Program-made: the position numbers and the translations under genes
Part shown: piece by piece, positions 26,784 to 35,631 of the stretch
Position numbering within the stretch: the first letter of the stretch is position 1
How the letters are laid out: each line of letters opens with the position of its first letter
The notes under the pieces: generated by a model
The model's database searches: none
What the model saw: only the letters and a program-made list of their open reading frames with translations
What the model was told of the DNA's origin: nothing
DNA from: JBFJKD01 sp041601945
GTDB taxonomy: Bacteria > Pseudomonadota > Gammaproteobacteria > Pseudomonadales > Porticoccaceae
Direction: 5' to 3'
NCBI GenBank assembly: GCA_041601945.1
Contig: JBFIHG010000003.1
Coordinates: 37,430-101,429 of the forward strand
DNA length: 64,000 nucleotides

Positions 26784-27309
26784 AGCCGGAGCGTACGAAC
26801 TGGCGTATTTTGCCCTCGGCCATTGCCAGTATTGTAGCGGCCGCCGCAGAGGTGACCAGTACCGTGCGTATGTTTTCCTTCGCCTCCCCTTCGCGCAGCA
26901 CCTGCCGGAGCTGAGTTTCGAGCCGCTCCAGCAACTGATTGACGCGGGTGTGCAGGCGTTCGGTCTCGCCGGTCAGGGCATCACCGGTGAGGATGCGGGT
27001 GATGCCGGGATTGCGTTCCGCGAACGTTAGTAGCAGCGAGACAATGCGATAGCAGCGCTCCTGCGTGGTCTGCGTGTCGTCCAGAATACCGCGCACGCGG
27101 CTAAACAGTGTCTCCTCAATAAAGTCGATCAAGCCCTCGAACATGCGGGTTTTGCTGGGGAAATGACGATACAGGGCGGCTTCCGATACGCCTACTTCAG
27201 CTGCCAGCGCAGCGGTGGTGATGCGTATGCCAGGGGATGTTTCCAGCATGCGCGCGAGCGCCTGAAGAATTTGCTGGCGGCGGGGTATTTTTGGTTTGCC
27301 TGTTGCCAT
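26716..27309 (-). CDS. slmA: SlmA nucleoid occlusion factor
   Basis: A 197-residue TetR-type DNA-binding protein. The N-terminal helix-turn-helix ITTAALAAEVGVSEAALYRHFPSKTRMFEGLIDFIEETLF is the SlmA signature, and the C-terminal half (ILTGDALTGETERLHTRVNQLLERLE, LAMAEGKIRQFVRSGF) matches the dimerisation and FtsZ-binding domain. SlmA bound to chromosomal sites stops FtsZ rings forming over the nucleoid. It follows argB by 84 bases on the same strand. Confidence 0.95.
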   Translation of the reverse strand: MATGKPKIPRRQQILQALARMLETSPGIRITTAALAAEVGVSEAALYRHFPSKTRMFEGLIDFIEETLFSRVRGILDDTQTTQERCYRIVSLLLTFAERNPGITRILTGDALTGETERLHTRVNQLLERLETQLRQVLREGEAKENIRTVLVTSAAAATILAMAEGKIRQFVRSGFTRLPTEQWEEQWSLLMAGFFR

Positions 27310-27393
27310 AGTCCTGCTGTCTCCAGCGCTTCCCGGTCAGCTTGGTGGGTGGTTGCCGGTCGTGCCGGGCTCAACAGCGGGAACGCTGTATTA

Positions 27394-28296
27394 TTAAATT
27401 GTCTGGTTAGTGATCAGTGTTCCGACGCCTTCGTTGGTAAAAATCTCGAGTAGCACAGAATGGTTAACTCGGCCATCGATGATGTGCACGCTTTTGACGT
27501 TGGAGTTCACTGCATCTAGGGCGCACTGTATCTTGGGCAACATACCGCCGTGAATGGTGCCATCTGCGATCAAGGCATCCACCTGCTTGCTGTTGATACC
27601 GGTCAATACCTCGCCGTTTTTGTTCAGCAGCCCGGTGACATTGGTCAGCAGCAGTAACTTTTCCGCTTGCAGGACGGAGGCAATTTTGCCTGCCACTAGA
27701 TCGGCGTTGATATTATAGGACGCGCCGTCGTCACCGACTCCGATTGGTGCTATCACTGGAATAAAATCGCTGGCGGTAAGCATATCGATCACGTCGGTAT
27801 TAATTTTGGCGACCTCGCCCACATGACCAATATCGATGATTTCCGGCGCTTCCATTTCGGGGGTCTTATGGGTTACGGTCATTTTGCGCGCCTTGATCAA
27901 ATGGCCATCCTTGCCGGTGAGACCAATGGCCCTGCCGCCCGCGCTATTGATCAGGCTGACAATCTCCTTGTTGATGGTGGCGCCGAGCACCATTTCGACC
28001 ACGTCCATGGTTTTGGTATCCGTCACGCGCATGCCATTGACAAACGTGGACTGGATGCCGAGCTCTTTTAGCAGGGTGCCAATTTGCGGGCCACCACCAT
28101 GCACCACCACCGGATTGATGCCGACGAGTTTCATCAACACGATGTCGCGGGCGAAGCTGCGCTTGAGGTGTTCGTCCACCATGGCGTTACCGCCGAATTT
28201 AATCACCAGGGTTTTGCCGGTAAAGCGTTGAATGTAGGGCAATGCCTCGGTCAATACTTTAGCGGTATTAATGGCGCCTTCGCGGGACAGGGACAT
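27394..28296 (-). CDS. argB: N-acetylglutamate kinase
   Basis: A 300-residue amino-acid kinase, second step of arginine synthesis. The nucleotide-binding FGGNAMVDE, the HGGGPQIGTLLKELGI substrate loop, GLTGKDG and AGKIASVLQAEKLLLLTNV are present. The N-terminal helix (SREGAINTAKVLTEALPYIQRF) is the extension found in arginine-inhibited hexameric forms, so feedback inhibition by arginine is likely. It is 36 bases downstream of algC. Confidence 0.96.
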   Translation of the reverse strand: MSLSREGAINTAKVLTEALPYIQRFTGKTLVIKFGGNAMVDEHLKRSFARDIVLMKLVGINPVVVHGGGPQIGTLLKELGIQSTFVNGMRVTDTKTMDVVEMVLGATINKEIVSLINSAGGRAIGLTGKDGHLIKARKMTVTHKTPEMEAPEIIDIGHVGEVAKINTDVIDMLTASDFIPVIAPIGVGDDGASYNINADLVAGKIASVLQAEKLLLLTNVTGLLNKNGEVLTGINSKQVDALIADGTIHGGMLPKIQCALDAVNSNVKSVHIIDGRVNHSVLLEIFTNEGVGTLITNQTI

Positions 28297-28332
28297 GGGG
28301 TCGGCGTACTCCGGGGTTTTTGCTGCCAGGCT

Positions 28333-30891
28333 CTAGGTTAAAGGTTCGAGGTTCAGGTCTGGGGCGACGGCGGCAAGCTGTTCGCGAAAAACCTGTATGA
28401 TCCTTGCGACGCCGGCTTCAGTAGTTGCTTCGAAACGCAGGGTCAAGGCCGGCGTAGTATTGGAGGCCCGCACCAAACCCCAACCATCGGCAAAATCCAC
28501 CCGCAACCCATCAATGGTGATGAGTTTACCATCTTCAAACTGGCCGTGGTCGATGATCTTCTTCACCACCGCAAATTTATCGCTATCCGCAATTTTTATT
28601 TTGATTTCCGGCGTGCTTACGGACGGCTCCAGGTCTGCTACCAGTTCATCCAGGTCTTGTTCGCGCAGGGTCAGGGTCTCCAGCAACCGGGCCGCCGCGT
28701 ACAGCCCGTCGTCAAATCCAAACCAGCGGTCGTTGAAAAACAGGTGGCCGCTAAATTCACCGCCAATGGGCGCGCCCGATTCGCGAATTTTATTGCGCAC
28801 GTGAGCGTGGCCTGTACGCCACATGACCGGGCGGCCACCGTAGCCAGCTACCAGCGAGTTGAGACGTCGGGTAGATTTCACATCGTACACGACATCCGCT
28901 CCGGGATGTCGCTTGAGAATATCCCGGGCAAAGATCATCAATAATTCGTCCGGCCAAATAATCCGACCGGTCGCGGTGACGGCCACAATGCGGTCGCCGT
29001 CACCATCCAGCGCGATACCGAGTGCCGCTTTCTGGTGTTTGACCATGGTGATTAAATCCGCCAGATGAGCGGGCACGGTGGGATCTGGTGCATGATTGGG
29101 GAAATCGCCGTCCACCTCGCAATACAGTGGCGAGACCCGACAACCGAGGGCTTCCAGTAGCGGCACTGCAATCGGTCCGGCAACGCCGTTAGCGCAGTCC
29201 AGCACCAGGTGCAGATTCGCCGCTGGGGTCACATCCTTGAGCACTGCGGCGGTATATTCGGCCACGATGGAGTGCTGGCTGAGTTCACCCTCCCCCTTCA
29301 CCCAGTTAGCGTCGATCATCTGCTGTCGAAGCAGCGTAATATCGTCGCCACTGATGGCGCGGTTGCCAAGCACAAATTTGAAACCGTTGTATTTTCCAGG
29401 GTTATGACTCGCGGTCACCATCACGCCGGACTTGACGCGGCTGAGGTGGTGTAATGCAAAGTTGAGCAGCGGCGTTGGAACCTGACCCAAATCGATAACA
29501 TCGCAGCCCGTACTGAGCACCCCCTGGATTAGCGCCGCGCTCAGGGCCGGGCTGGAATTCCGACCATCCGCGCCAACCGCAATTGCGGTCTCACTCTGAC
29601 TCAGAACCCGGGAACCCAGTACCTTGCCAAGGTCTTCGGCGAACCGGGGCGTAATTTCCTGGCCAGCGAGTCCGCGAATATCGTAGTTTCTAAATACCGA
29701 CTCGGGCCACGGGCCCGGTTCCAACGGGGGTGCAGGTTCTGCAATCGGTTGCGGCGCGGTGCTGGGGGGAGCTGCACCCGCAGCAGATTCAACGTTGTTG
29801 TCGCCAGGCGCGGGCGGCTCCAGGTCGAAAATATCGTCCTGAGCAACGTCGCTTTCTTTTTGTTTATCTGTTTTTACGCCAGCGCTTAAACCGGTATCTG
29901 CCGCGACAGTTTCCTCAGCGGCGGCCGGAGTAGGCCCATCGGCTTCGACAAGCTGCTGTGTGGAAACCTGCTCCGAAATTAGTGTGGCATCCAAAGGGGT
30001 ATTTTTGTTGCGCCGTGGCGCTGCAACACTCTGGCGTTGCCGACGCAGCCCAACCCGTAGGATTAACGTCACCAACAACAAAACAATCGCCGTTGCTGTC
30101 GCGGCGGCCAGCGCAAAAGGCCCGAGTTCTGCCGGGGCCTGATTACGCACCGGCGGTGCTGCAGAAAACACCACATGCCAGGCCGGCAGCTGCGTGTCTT
30201 TTTTGGCGGTAGCAATGGCCTCTGGTGCCTGACCGACACTGACAAACGGCTGCGGCTTAGCAGTGCGAGCGGATTGGAATACCTGAGTAACGCCGACGCG
30301 AGCTGCGGGGCTGTCAGCGAGTGCCGACTGCATATCGCTAACCGGCAGGCCTACCAATACCGCGCCACTAATCTGCCCGTCGCGAATGACTGCAGTGGCC
30401 ATCAATAGCGACCAGGAGCCGGCCACTTTGACAGCTTCGGGTACGGTGACCTCACCCTTGAGAGTGCGGCGCAGTAGATCCAACGCGGCGAAATTATTGC
30501 CCTGATCGGGAATCGCCACACTCGAGGCAACAATCTGCATCTCAATGGCGCTGGGGAACCTGCGCCTTAGCTCAGCTTGCCAGTCGTCGAGTGCGGCTGG
30601 ATCTCCGGAGACGAGCGCGCTGGCGAGCGCGTGATTGCCCCCAACTTCCTCGAGTTGCTGGATCAGGTTACGCGCATATTGCGATACCGTTGCCGCCTGC
30701 TGTTCCGCGTAGGCTCTGGTGATTGACTTAACTTCTCCCAGGCGCGTCTCGACCACCATCACCCTATAGAGTTGCCCACAGATAATCGCCAGTATGATCA
30801 GCATGCCCACAACACCGCCGATTATCCATGCGTGTTTGCGGAGTAGTTTCAGCGATGGTTGAAGTGACAAAGGTAGTTTTATTTTTTGCAA
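28333..30891 (-). CDS. algC: AlgC phosphomannomutase/phosphoglucomutase with membrane-anchored N-terminal extension
   Basis: An 852-residue fusion. Residues about 397-852 are a complete bifunctional PMM/PGM: TASHNP with phosphoserine S495, the DGDGDR Mg loop, GGEFSGH sugar loop and RASNTTPALTLRFEA phosphate-binding loop. Residues 1-395 are an extra module: a transmembrane helix at 22-45, about 210 periplasm-side residues resembling a sensor-type domain, a second helix at 258-281, and a long Ala/Pro-rich acidic linker (300-396). The enzyme supplies mannose-1-P or glucose-1-P for lipopolysaccharide and exopolysaccharide. The tether to the inner membrane is visible; what the loop senses is unknown. 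Confidence 0.93.
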   Translation of the reverse strand: MQKIKLPLSLQPSLKLLRKHAWIIGGVVGMLIILAIICGQLYRVMVVETRLGEVKSITRAYAEQQAATVSQYARNLIQQLEEVGGNHALASALVSGDPAALDDWQAELRRRFPSAIEMQIVASSVAIPDQGNNFAALDLLRRTLKGEVTVPEAVKVAGSWSLLMATAVIRDGQISGAVLVGLPVSDMQSALADSPAARVGVTQVFQSARTAKPQPFVSVGQAPEAIATAKKDTQLPAWHVVFSAAPPVRNQAPAELGPFALAAATATAIVLLLVTLILRVGLRRQRQSVAAPRRNKNTPLDATLISEQVSTQQLVEADGPTPAAAEETVAADTGLSAGVKTDKQKESDVAQDDIFDLEPPAPGDNNVESAAGAAPPSTAPQPIAEPAPPLEPGPWPESVFRNYDIRGLAGQEITPRFAEDLGKVLGSRVLSQSETAIAVGADGRNSSPALSAALIQGVLSTGCDVIDLGQVPTPLLNFALHHLSRVKSGVMVTASHNPGKYNGFKFVLGNRAISGDDITLLRQQMIDANWVKGEGELSQHSIVAEYTAAVLKDVTPAANLHLVLDCANGVAGPIAVPLLEALGCRVSPLYCEVDGDFPNHAPDPTVPAHLADLITMVKHQKAALGIALDGDGDRIVAVTATGRIIWPDELLMIFARDILKRHPGADVVYDVKSTRRLNSLVAGYGGRPVMWRTGHAHVRNKIRESGAPIGGEFSGHLFFNDRWFGFDDGLYAAARLLETLTLREQDLDELVADLEPSVSTPEIKIKIADSDKFAVVKKIIDHGQFEDGKLITIDGLRVDFADGWGLVRASNTTPALTLRFEATTEAGVARIIQVFREQLAAVAPDLNLEPLT

Positions 30892-30953
30892 AATGATGCC
30901 CGAAAATTAGCGTAGGTGGCCCGGAGGGTACCGATCCATTATATGGAGTGAGG

Positions 30954-32177
30954 TCAGCGGGGAACATCCCCTGTTTGCGTCTGCTCGAGCATGTGTGTGG
31001 CGATAAGCGAAATCAATTGGCCGGCCAGCGCTGACTTGCTCATTACCGGCAGGGCTAGCGTCCCGTTCGGTCGCACCACCAACACCTGATTTTGGTCGCT
31101 GTTAAATCCGATACTGGTATCCGAGATGTCGTTGGCAATGACCATATCGAGACCTTTGCCCAGGAGTTTGCTGTGGGCATTGGCTTCCAGGTTTTCGGTT
31201 TCGGCGGCGAAACCCACCGTGAAAGGTTTTTTTGCCCGCCCTGCGACGGTGGCTACGATATCCGGGTTTTTGGTTAACTCGATGGACAGGCTATCCGCGT
31301 CTTTTTTGATTTTTTGAGTGGCACATGCGACGGGTCGGTAGTCGGCCACCGCGGCACACGCGATAAATATATCCGCGCCGTCAATCTGTGCCAGGGCGGC
31401 ATCCAGCATTTCTGCGGCGCTGGTCACGTTAATCAGCGTGACCCGGTCGGGTGCCGTCAACGCCACCGGGCCACTGATCAAAATCGTCTGTGCACCAGCT
31501 TCCACAGCAGCCTGCGCCAGCGCGTAACCCATCTTGCCAGAGCTGTGGTTGGAGATATAGCGCACCGGGTCGATGGCCTCGCGGGTGGGTCCGGCGGTTA
31601 TCACCAGTTTTTTTCCCGCCAATGCGCCCGTGGTAAAGATACTGCAAACATCTTCGGCCAGGGCGTCGGGGTCGCGCATGCGCCCCGGCCCGATATCGCC
31701 ACAGGCCTGATAACCCTCGGTTGGGTTAAATAGATGAACGCCACGCCTGACGAGGGTCGCAATATTGTCCTGAGTAGAGGCTTTAGCCCACATCGCCTGG
31801 TTCATCGCTGGAGCGATGGCAACTGGCCCGAGGCTGGCCAAGCATACAGTGCTGAGTAAATCGCCACCCTCGCCGTGGGTGAGCCGCGCAATAAAATCTG
31901 CACTGGCCGGAGCCACCAGTATCAGGTCCGCCCAGCGCGCCAGCTGGATGTGGCCCATGGCGGCTTCCGCGGCGGTATCGAGTAGTTCGAGATGCACGGC
32001 ATGCCCGGACAACGCCTGTAGCGTTAGCGGGGTAATGAACTCAGTTGCCGCGGGTGTCATGACCACGCGGACATCGGCACCGTGCTGTTGCAGGCAACGA
32101 ACAAGTTCTGCGCTCTTGTAGGCGGCGATGCCGCCAGTGACGCCGAGCACGATGCGTTTGTTAGTCAGTGAACCCAT
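30954..32177 (-). CDS. coaBC: CoaBC phosphopantothenoylcysteine decarboxylase/synthetase
   Basis: A 407-residue bifunctional coenzyme A biosynthesis enzyme from the ATG at 32177. The N-terminal flavoprotein decarboxylase begins LGVTGGIAAYKSAELVR and has the PxMNxxMW motif (APAMNQAMW). The C-terminal synthetase has NHSSGKMGYALAQAA and FAAETENL. The open frame extends upstream to 32924, but that part is antisense to radC; family length and the MGSLTNKRIV start fix 32177. It is divergent from radC and 62 bases upstream of algC. Confidence 0.96.
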   Translation of the reverse strand: MGSLTNKRIVLGVTGGIAAYKSAELVRCLQQHGADVRVVMTPAATEFITPLTLQALSGHAVHLELLDTAAEAAMGHIQLARWADLILVAPASADFIARLTHGEGGDLLSTVCLASLGPVAIAPAMNQAMWAKASTQDNIATLVRRGVHLFNPTEGYQACGDIGPGRMRDPDALAEDVCSIFTTGALAGKKLVITAGPTREAIDPVRYISNHSSGKMGYALAQAAVEAGAQTILISGPVALTAPDRVTLINVTSAAEMLDAALAQIDGADIFIACAAVADYRPVACATQKIKKDADSLSIELTKNPDIVATVAGRAKKPFTVGFAAETENLEANAHSKLLGKGLDMVIANDISDTSIGFNSDQNQVLVVRPNGTLALPVMSKSALAGQLISLIATHMLEQTQTGDVPR

Positions 32178-32255
32178 GATATGTCTGCAATAATTTTCGA
32201 GTAGCGCTAAGATAACACCGGTACAGGGATTTTCGAAGCGACACAGGAGGTGACA

Positions 32256-32930
32256 GTGGCCATCAGCAGTTGGCCCGAGGGGGAGCGACCTCGGGAAAAG
32301 CTCCAGCGCAGGGGTGCAGCAGCCCTGTCTGATGCGGAATTGCTCGCTATATTTTTGCGCACCGGGTACGCCGGACAGTCGGCGGTGGATCTCGCCCGAG
32401 ACCTGCTGGCTCGCTTCGGTGGACTTGGTCCGCTGCTGGCGAGTGACACTAAAACGCTGTGTGCCGAAAAGGGCCTGGGGCGAGCCAAGTGCGCGCAATT
32501 GCAGGCGGTGGTTGAACTGGCGCAAAGGCATATAGGCGAAAAGCTTGAGCGGGAAGCGGTGTTTACCACACCCGGTGCGGTCGCAGCCTATCTGCGCACC
32601 AAACTGCGGGGCCAGCCCCGGGAGGTTTTCTCCGCGTTGTTTCTCGACACCCGTCATCGATTGATCGCCGACGAAGTGCTGTTTCAGGGGACTTTGGATG
32701 GTGCTCAGGTGTACCCCAGGGAAGTCGTGAAACGCGCCCTCTACCACAATGCCGCAGCGGTGATCTTTGCGCACAATCACCCTTCGGGAGTCGCCGAACC
32801 CAGCGGGGACGATATTCGCATCACTCAACGTCTGAAGGATGCCCTGTCGCTGGTGGATGTGAGGGTACTCGATCATCTGGTGGTAGGAGCTGGCGACACC
32901 GTCTCGCTGGCTGACCGGGGGCACGTGTAA
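32256..32930 (+). CDS. radC: RadC JAB/MPN-domain protein
   Basis: A 224-residue RadC. N-terminal helix-hairpin-helix region (GLGRAKCAQLQAVVELAQRH), then a JAB1/MPN metalloprotease-like domain with EVFSALFLDTRHRLI and the metal ligands in AHNHPSG. The biological role is unclear despite the name. The start is GTG at 32256: AGGAGG ends 5 bases earlier at 32250, whereas the GTG at 32250 overlaps the SD. It faces away from coaBC, an order conserved in pseudomonads. Confidence 0.93.
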   Translation: MAISSWPEGERPREKLQRRGAAALSDAELLAIFLRTGYAGQSAVDLARDLLARFGGLGPLLASDTKTLCAEKGLGRAKCAQLQAVVELAQRHIGEKLEREAVFTTPGAVAAYLRTKLRGQPREVFSALFLDTRHRLIADEVLFQGTLDGAQVYPREVVKRALYHNAAAVIFAHNHPSGVAEPSGDDIRITQRLKDALSLVDVRVLDHLVVGAGDTVSLADRGHV

Positions 32931-32942
32931 GGGATTCTGGAT

Positions 32943-32971
32943 TTGATTTTGAGGCCCGGCTCTGGTATAAA
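32943..32971 (+). promoter_or_regulatory. Sigma70 promoter for rpmB-rpmG
   Basis: TTGATT (32943-32948) and TATAAA (32966-32971) are spaced by 17 bases just after the radC stop. A long leader of about 160 bases follows before rpmB. GC-rich DNA just after the -10 (ATCGCGCC) resembles the discriminator of ribosomal-protein promoters repressed by ppGpp, which is inference. Confidence 0.75.
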
Positions 32972-33136
32972 TCGCGCCTCATTTTCTGCGGGTGGTTTGC
33001 AGGGCCCGGCGTATCGCCAGGGTTGGTGGTACGACAGTCGATTTCCGTCCCCACCGTTTTTGCGACGATACTGCATGAGTAAAGACGTCAGCCTGATTGA
33101 AGACGTAAATTTTTAAGCTGAGCCAGAGGCAAAACC

Positions 33137-33373
33137 ATGTCCAGAGTATGTCAGATCACCGGCAAGCGGCCGATGAGTGGTAACAATGTATCCCACGCCA
33201 AGAACAGAACCCGGCGCCGGTTCGAGCCTAACTTGCATACCCATCGGTTCTGGGTGCCCTCTGAGAACCGGTTTGTCAAATTACGGGTCTCCAACAAGGG
33301 CCTGCGAATTATCGACAAGCGCGGTATCGACCAGGTGTTGAGCGACGTTCGGGCGCGCGGCGATAAGATCTAA
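33137..33373 (+). CDS. rpmB: Ribosomal protein L28
   Basis: A 78-residue L28: MSRVCQITGKRPMSGNNVSHAKNRTRRRFEPNLHTHRFW is the standard start. This form has only one cysteine in the zinc positions, so it is the zinc-independent type. It is transcribed from the promoter downstream of radC with an SD-like AGAGGC before the ATG, and is followed 36 bases later by rpmG. Confidence 0.97.
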   Translation: MSRVCQITGKRPMSGNNVSHAKNRTRRRFEPNLHTHRFWVPSENRFVKLRVSNKGLRIIDKRGIDQVLSDVRARGDKI

Positions 33374-33409
33374 TCGGGAAGAATTTAACAGGTTCACGAG
33401 GGTTAACTA

Positions 33410-33577
33410 ATGGCCAAGTCAAATCGCGACAAAATAAAGTTGGTGTCCAGCGCTGGTACAGGACATTACTACACCACCACCAAAAACAAACGTACCATGC
33501 CGGAAAAAATGGAGATCAAGAAGTTCGATCCCGTGGTTCGCCAGCACGTTGCCTACAAAGAAGCGAAAATCAAGTAA
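33410..33577 (+). CDS. rpmG: Ribosomal protein L33
   Basis: A 55-residue L33 that is easy to miss because of its size. It reads MAKSNRDKIKLVSSAGTGHYYTTTKN, then KRTMPEKMEIKKFDPVVRQHVAYKEAKIK before TAA. The four zinc-binding cysteines of the C+ form are absent, so this is the zinc-independent (C-) version, matching the L28 upstream. A GAGGGTT SD lies before the ATG. A strong terminator follows 64 bases later. Confidence 0.95.
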   Translation: MAKSNRDKIKLVSSAGTGHYYTTTKNKRTMPEKMEIKKFDPVVRQHVAYKEAKIK

Positions 33578-33640
33578 CTGCGCCTAACTAGCAGCGCCTG
33601 GTCTGTAACGAGATAGCTTTCGAATAAACAGATTGGTGCG

Positions 33641-33676
33641 CATAAAAAAACCCGGCTGAAGCCGGGTTTTTTTATG
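33641..33676. terminator. Bidirectional intrinsic terminator between rpmG and exbD
   Basis: A stem with AAAAAAACCCGGC on one side, loop TGAA, and GCCGGGTTTTTTT on the other. The run of seven A at 33644-33650 and seven T at 33667-33673 lets it act for both the plus-strand rpmBG and minus-strand exbD transcripts. Confidence 0.93.
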
Positions 33677-33690
33677 CTGGCTTAAATGCC

Positions 33691-34095
33691 CTAGCGAACG
33701 CTGGTCGCCAGGGAAATATCCAGAACACCCGCTTCCCGTGCCTGGTCAGAAATTCTGACATAGGTGTCCGTTTTAGATTTCGGGTGGGCCTGAATGACGA
33801 CCTTGGCTTCCGGGTTTTCCGCGTGCAGCCTTTCCACATTGGCGCGTACTGCCCGCACATCGATGCGCCGACTTTCGAGCCAGATATCGTTTGCTTCCGT
33901 GACGCGAAACACGATATTGCGGTTATCCAGGTCCGGTGGCTGATCCGTTGTGGGGGGGCGATTGACGTCGATGGCCGTCTCTTTCACAAAAGACGCGGTG
34001 ACGATAAAAAAGATCAGCATAATGAACACCACGTCCAGCATGGGCGTCAGGTCAATCTGCGACTCCTCTTCAATGCGACGTCTACCTAAAGCCAT
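33691..34095 (-). CDS. ExbD/TolR-family proton-channel protein
   Basis: A 134-residue protein with one transmembrane helix (about residues 19-42) preceded by the family motif IDLTPMLDVVFIMLIFFIVT, where the membrane aspartate (D20 or so in MLDVVF) carries protons. The periplasmic domain ends with RISDQAREAGVLDISLATS. ExbD works with ExbB to energise TonB. No exbB or tonB gene is next to it here, so it is an orphan that must pair with a partner elsewhere. It ends opposite the bidirectional terminator. Confidence 0.9.
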   Translation of the reverse strand: MALGRRRIEEESQIDLTPMLDVVFIMLIFFIVTASFVKETAIDVNRPPTTDQPPDLDNRNIVFRVTEANDIWLESRRIDVRAVRANVERLHAENPEAKVVIQAHPKSKTDTYVRISDQAREAGVLDISLATSVR

Positions 34096-34246
34096 ACCAC
34101 TCTTCCCACTGTTATTTGTCGACCAGGCCAGCTGTATCCCGAAACGCTACCTCAGCGCGGTTTTCTCGTCGCGCACGCTGGTGGCGTCACCAGAGAACTT
34201 CCCCTAGTATGCCAGAAATTTAATCGGGAGCGAATGCGCGCTTTCC

Positions 34247-35062
34247 ATGCCGGAATTACCTGAAGTAGAAACCACCTTAAGAGGAATTGCCCCGTCAGTT
34301 GTGGGACGGCGCGTAGTAGCGGTTACGGTGCGCAACCCGGCACTGCGCTGGCCGGTTCCGGAGTTATTGCCGGAGATTTTGCGCAGCCGGAAAATTGTCG
34401 GGTTAAGTCGCCGTGGTAAATATTTGTTAATGGCGTTCAGGCATGGCCATCTACTGCTGCATCTGGGTATGTCAGGCAGCTTACAAATCGTTCCCGTCGG
34501 CAGAGCGCCTGGGCGGCACGATCATCTGGACATAGGCGTCTCTGGAAATACGTTACTGCGTTTTAACGACCCGCGTCGCTTCGGGCTGGCGTTGTGGGTG
34601 GAGGGGGATCCGAGTGCGCATCGCTTGCTGCGTAATCTCGGCCCGGAACCGTTGTCCGACGAATTTGATGGCGATTATCTGTACCGGCGAGCGCGGGGCA
34701 GGGCGATTCCGGTAAAGGCGTTTTTGATGGACAGCAAGGTGGTAGTTGGTGTCGGCAACATTTATGCCGCAGAAGCGTTGTTTATGGCCGGGGTGTCGCC
34801 GCTGCGGGCAGCGGGTAAAATCTCCTGCGCGCGTTATGGGGCGCTGGCGGACGCTGCACGGCTGGTGCTGACCCAGGCTATTGAGCAAGGCGGTACTACG
34901 TTGAGAAATTTTGTCGGTGGGGATGGCAAACCGGGATATTTCAAGCAGCATTTGCACGTGTATGGCCGCGGCGGAGAGGCCTGCACTGTCTGCGAGTCGC
35001 CATTAAAAAATGCTGTTATCGGACAGCGCAGCAGCGTTTATTGCGCGCGCTGCCAACGCTAA
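34247..35062 (+). CDS. mutM: Formamidopyrimidine-DNA glycosylase (MutM/Fpg)
   Basis: A 271-residue DNA repair enzyme that removes 8-oxoguanine and nicks the strand. P2 and E3 of MPELPEVET are the catalytic nucleophile and acid. GKYLLM, the ARG-type loop and the C-terminal zinc finger CTVC...CARC (EACTVCESPL and SSVYCARCQR) are intact. Divergent from exbD with about 150 bases between, convergent with coaD. Confidence 0.97.
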   Translation: MPELPEVETTLRGIAPSVVGRRVVAVTVRNPALRWPVPELLPEILRSRKIVGLSRRGKYLLMAFRHGHLLLHLGMSGSLQIVPVGRAPGRHDHLDIGVSGNTLLRFNDPRRFGLALWVEGDPSAHRLLRNLGPEPLSDEFDGDYLYRRARGRAIPVKAFLMDSKVVVGVGNIYAAEALFMAGVSPLRAAGKISCARYGALADAARLVLTQAIEQGGTTLRNFVGGDGKPGYFKQHLHVYGRGGEACTVCESPLKNAVIGQRSSVYCARCQR

Positions 35063-35100
35063 AAATACGGCAAGACACGGAAAAATTTTTCACAAACCGT

Positions 35101-35580
35101 TTAAGGGGCGAATTTTTTCGCCAGCGCTGTGGCTACTGCAGGATGCACAAAAGGAGAAATTTTACCCTGCAAAGAGGCGATTTCCCGCACCAGTGAGGAG
35201 GAAATGTAAGAGTGCTTCTCCGCCGGGGTCAGGAACAGACTTTCCACGTCGGGAGACAGGGCCCGATTCATATTGGCCAGCTGGAATTCGTACTCGAAAT
35301 CGGATACAGCACGTAATCCGCGCAATATGGCAGCGGCGTTACAATCGTGGACGAAGTTGACCAGCAGGTAATCAAACCCCTTAACCTCGACGTTAGGAAT
35401 ATGTGCTAGGGCGGTTCGAGCCAGGCCGATGCGCTCTTCGAGATCAAATAAAGGGTTCTTTTTTTCGCTGCTGGCGATGCCTACCACAACATGATCAAAC
35501 AACTTGCAGGCGCGTTCCACCAGGTCGACGTGACCATTGGTAATTGGGTCAAAAGTGCCAGGGTAGACAATCGTTTTCAT
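35101..35580 (-). CDS. coaD: Pantetheine-phosphate adenylyltransferase
   Basis: A 159-residue enzyme, penultimate step of coenzyme A synthesis. The nucleotidyltransferase motif is VYPGTFDPITNGH, followed by GLRAVSDFEYEFQLANMNR and the late SYISSSLVREIA. It lies 51 bases downstream of rsmD on the same strand, a pairing found widely. A second CoA gene, coaBC, is also in this window. Confidence 0.96.
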   Translation of the reverse strand: MKTIVYPGTFDPITNGHVDLVERACKLFDHVVVGIASSEKKNPLFDLEERIGLARTALAHIPNVEVKGFDYLLVNFVHDCNAAAILRGLRAVSDFEYEFQLANMNRALSPDVESLFLTPAEKHSYISSSLVREIASLQGKISPFVHPAVATALAKKFAP

Positions 35581-35631
35581 CCAGGGGGTTCCTCAGTGGG
35601 ACGGCGATGGTAAACAATTTAACCATACACC

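Noticed and set aside
32178..32924. Upstream 249-residue extension of the coaBC frame
   Set aside because: It is wholly antisense to radC, has no family match, and the ATG at 32177 gives the normal CoaBC length.
34096..34246. A small gene upstream of exbD on the minus strand
   Set aside because: The frames are broken by stops within a few codons, for example directly before the GKFSGD stretch.
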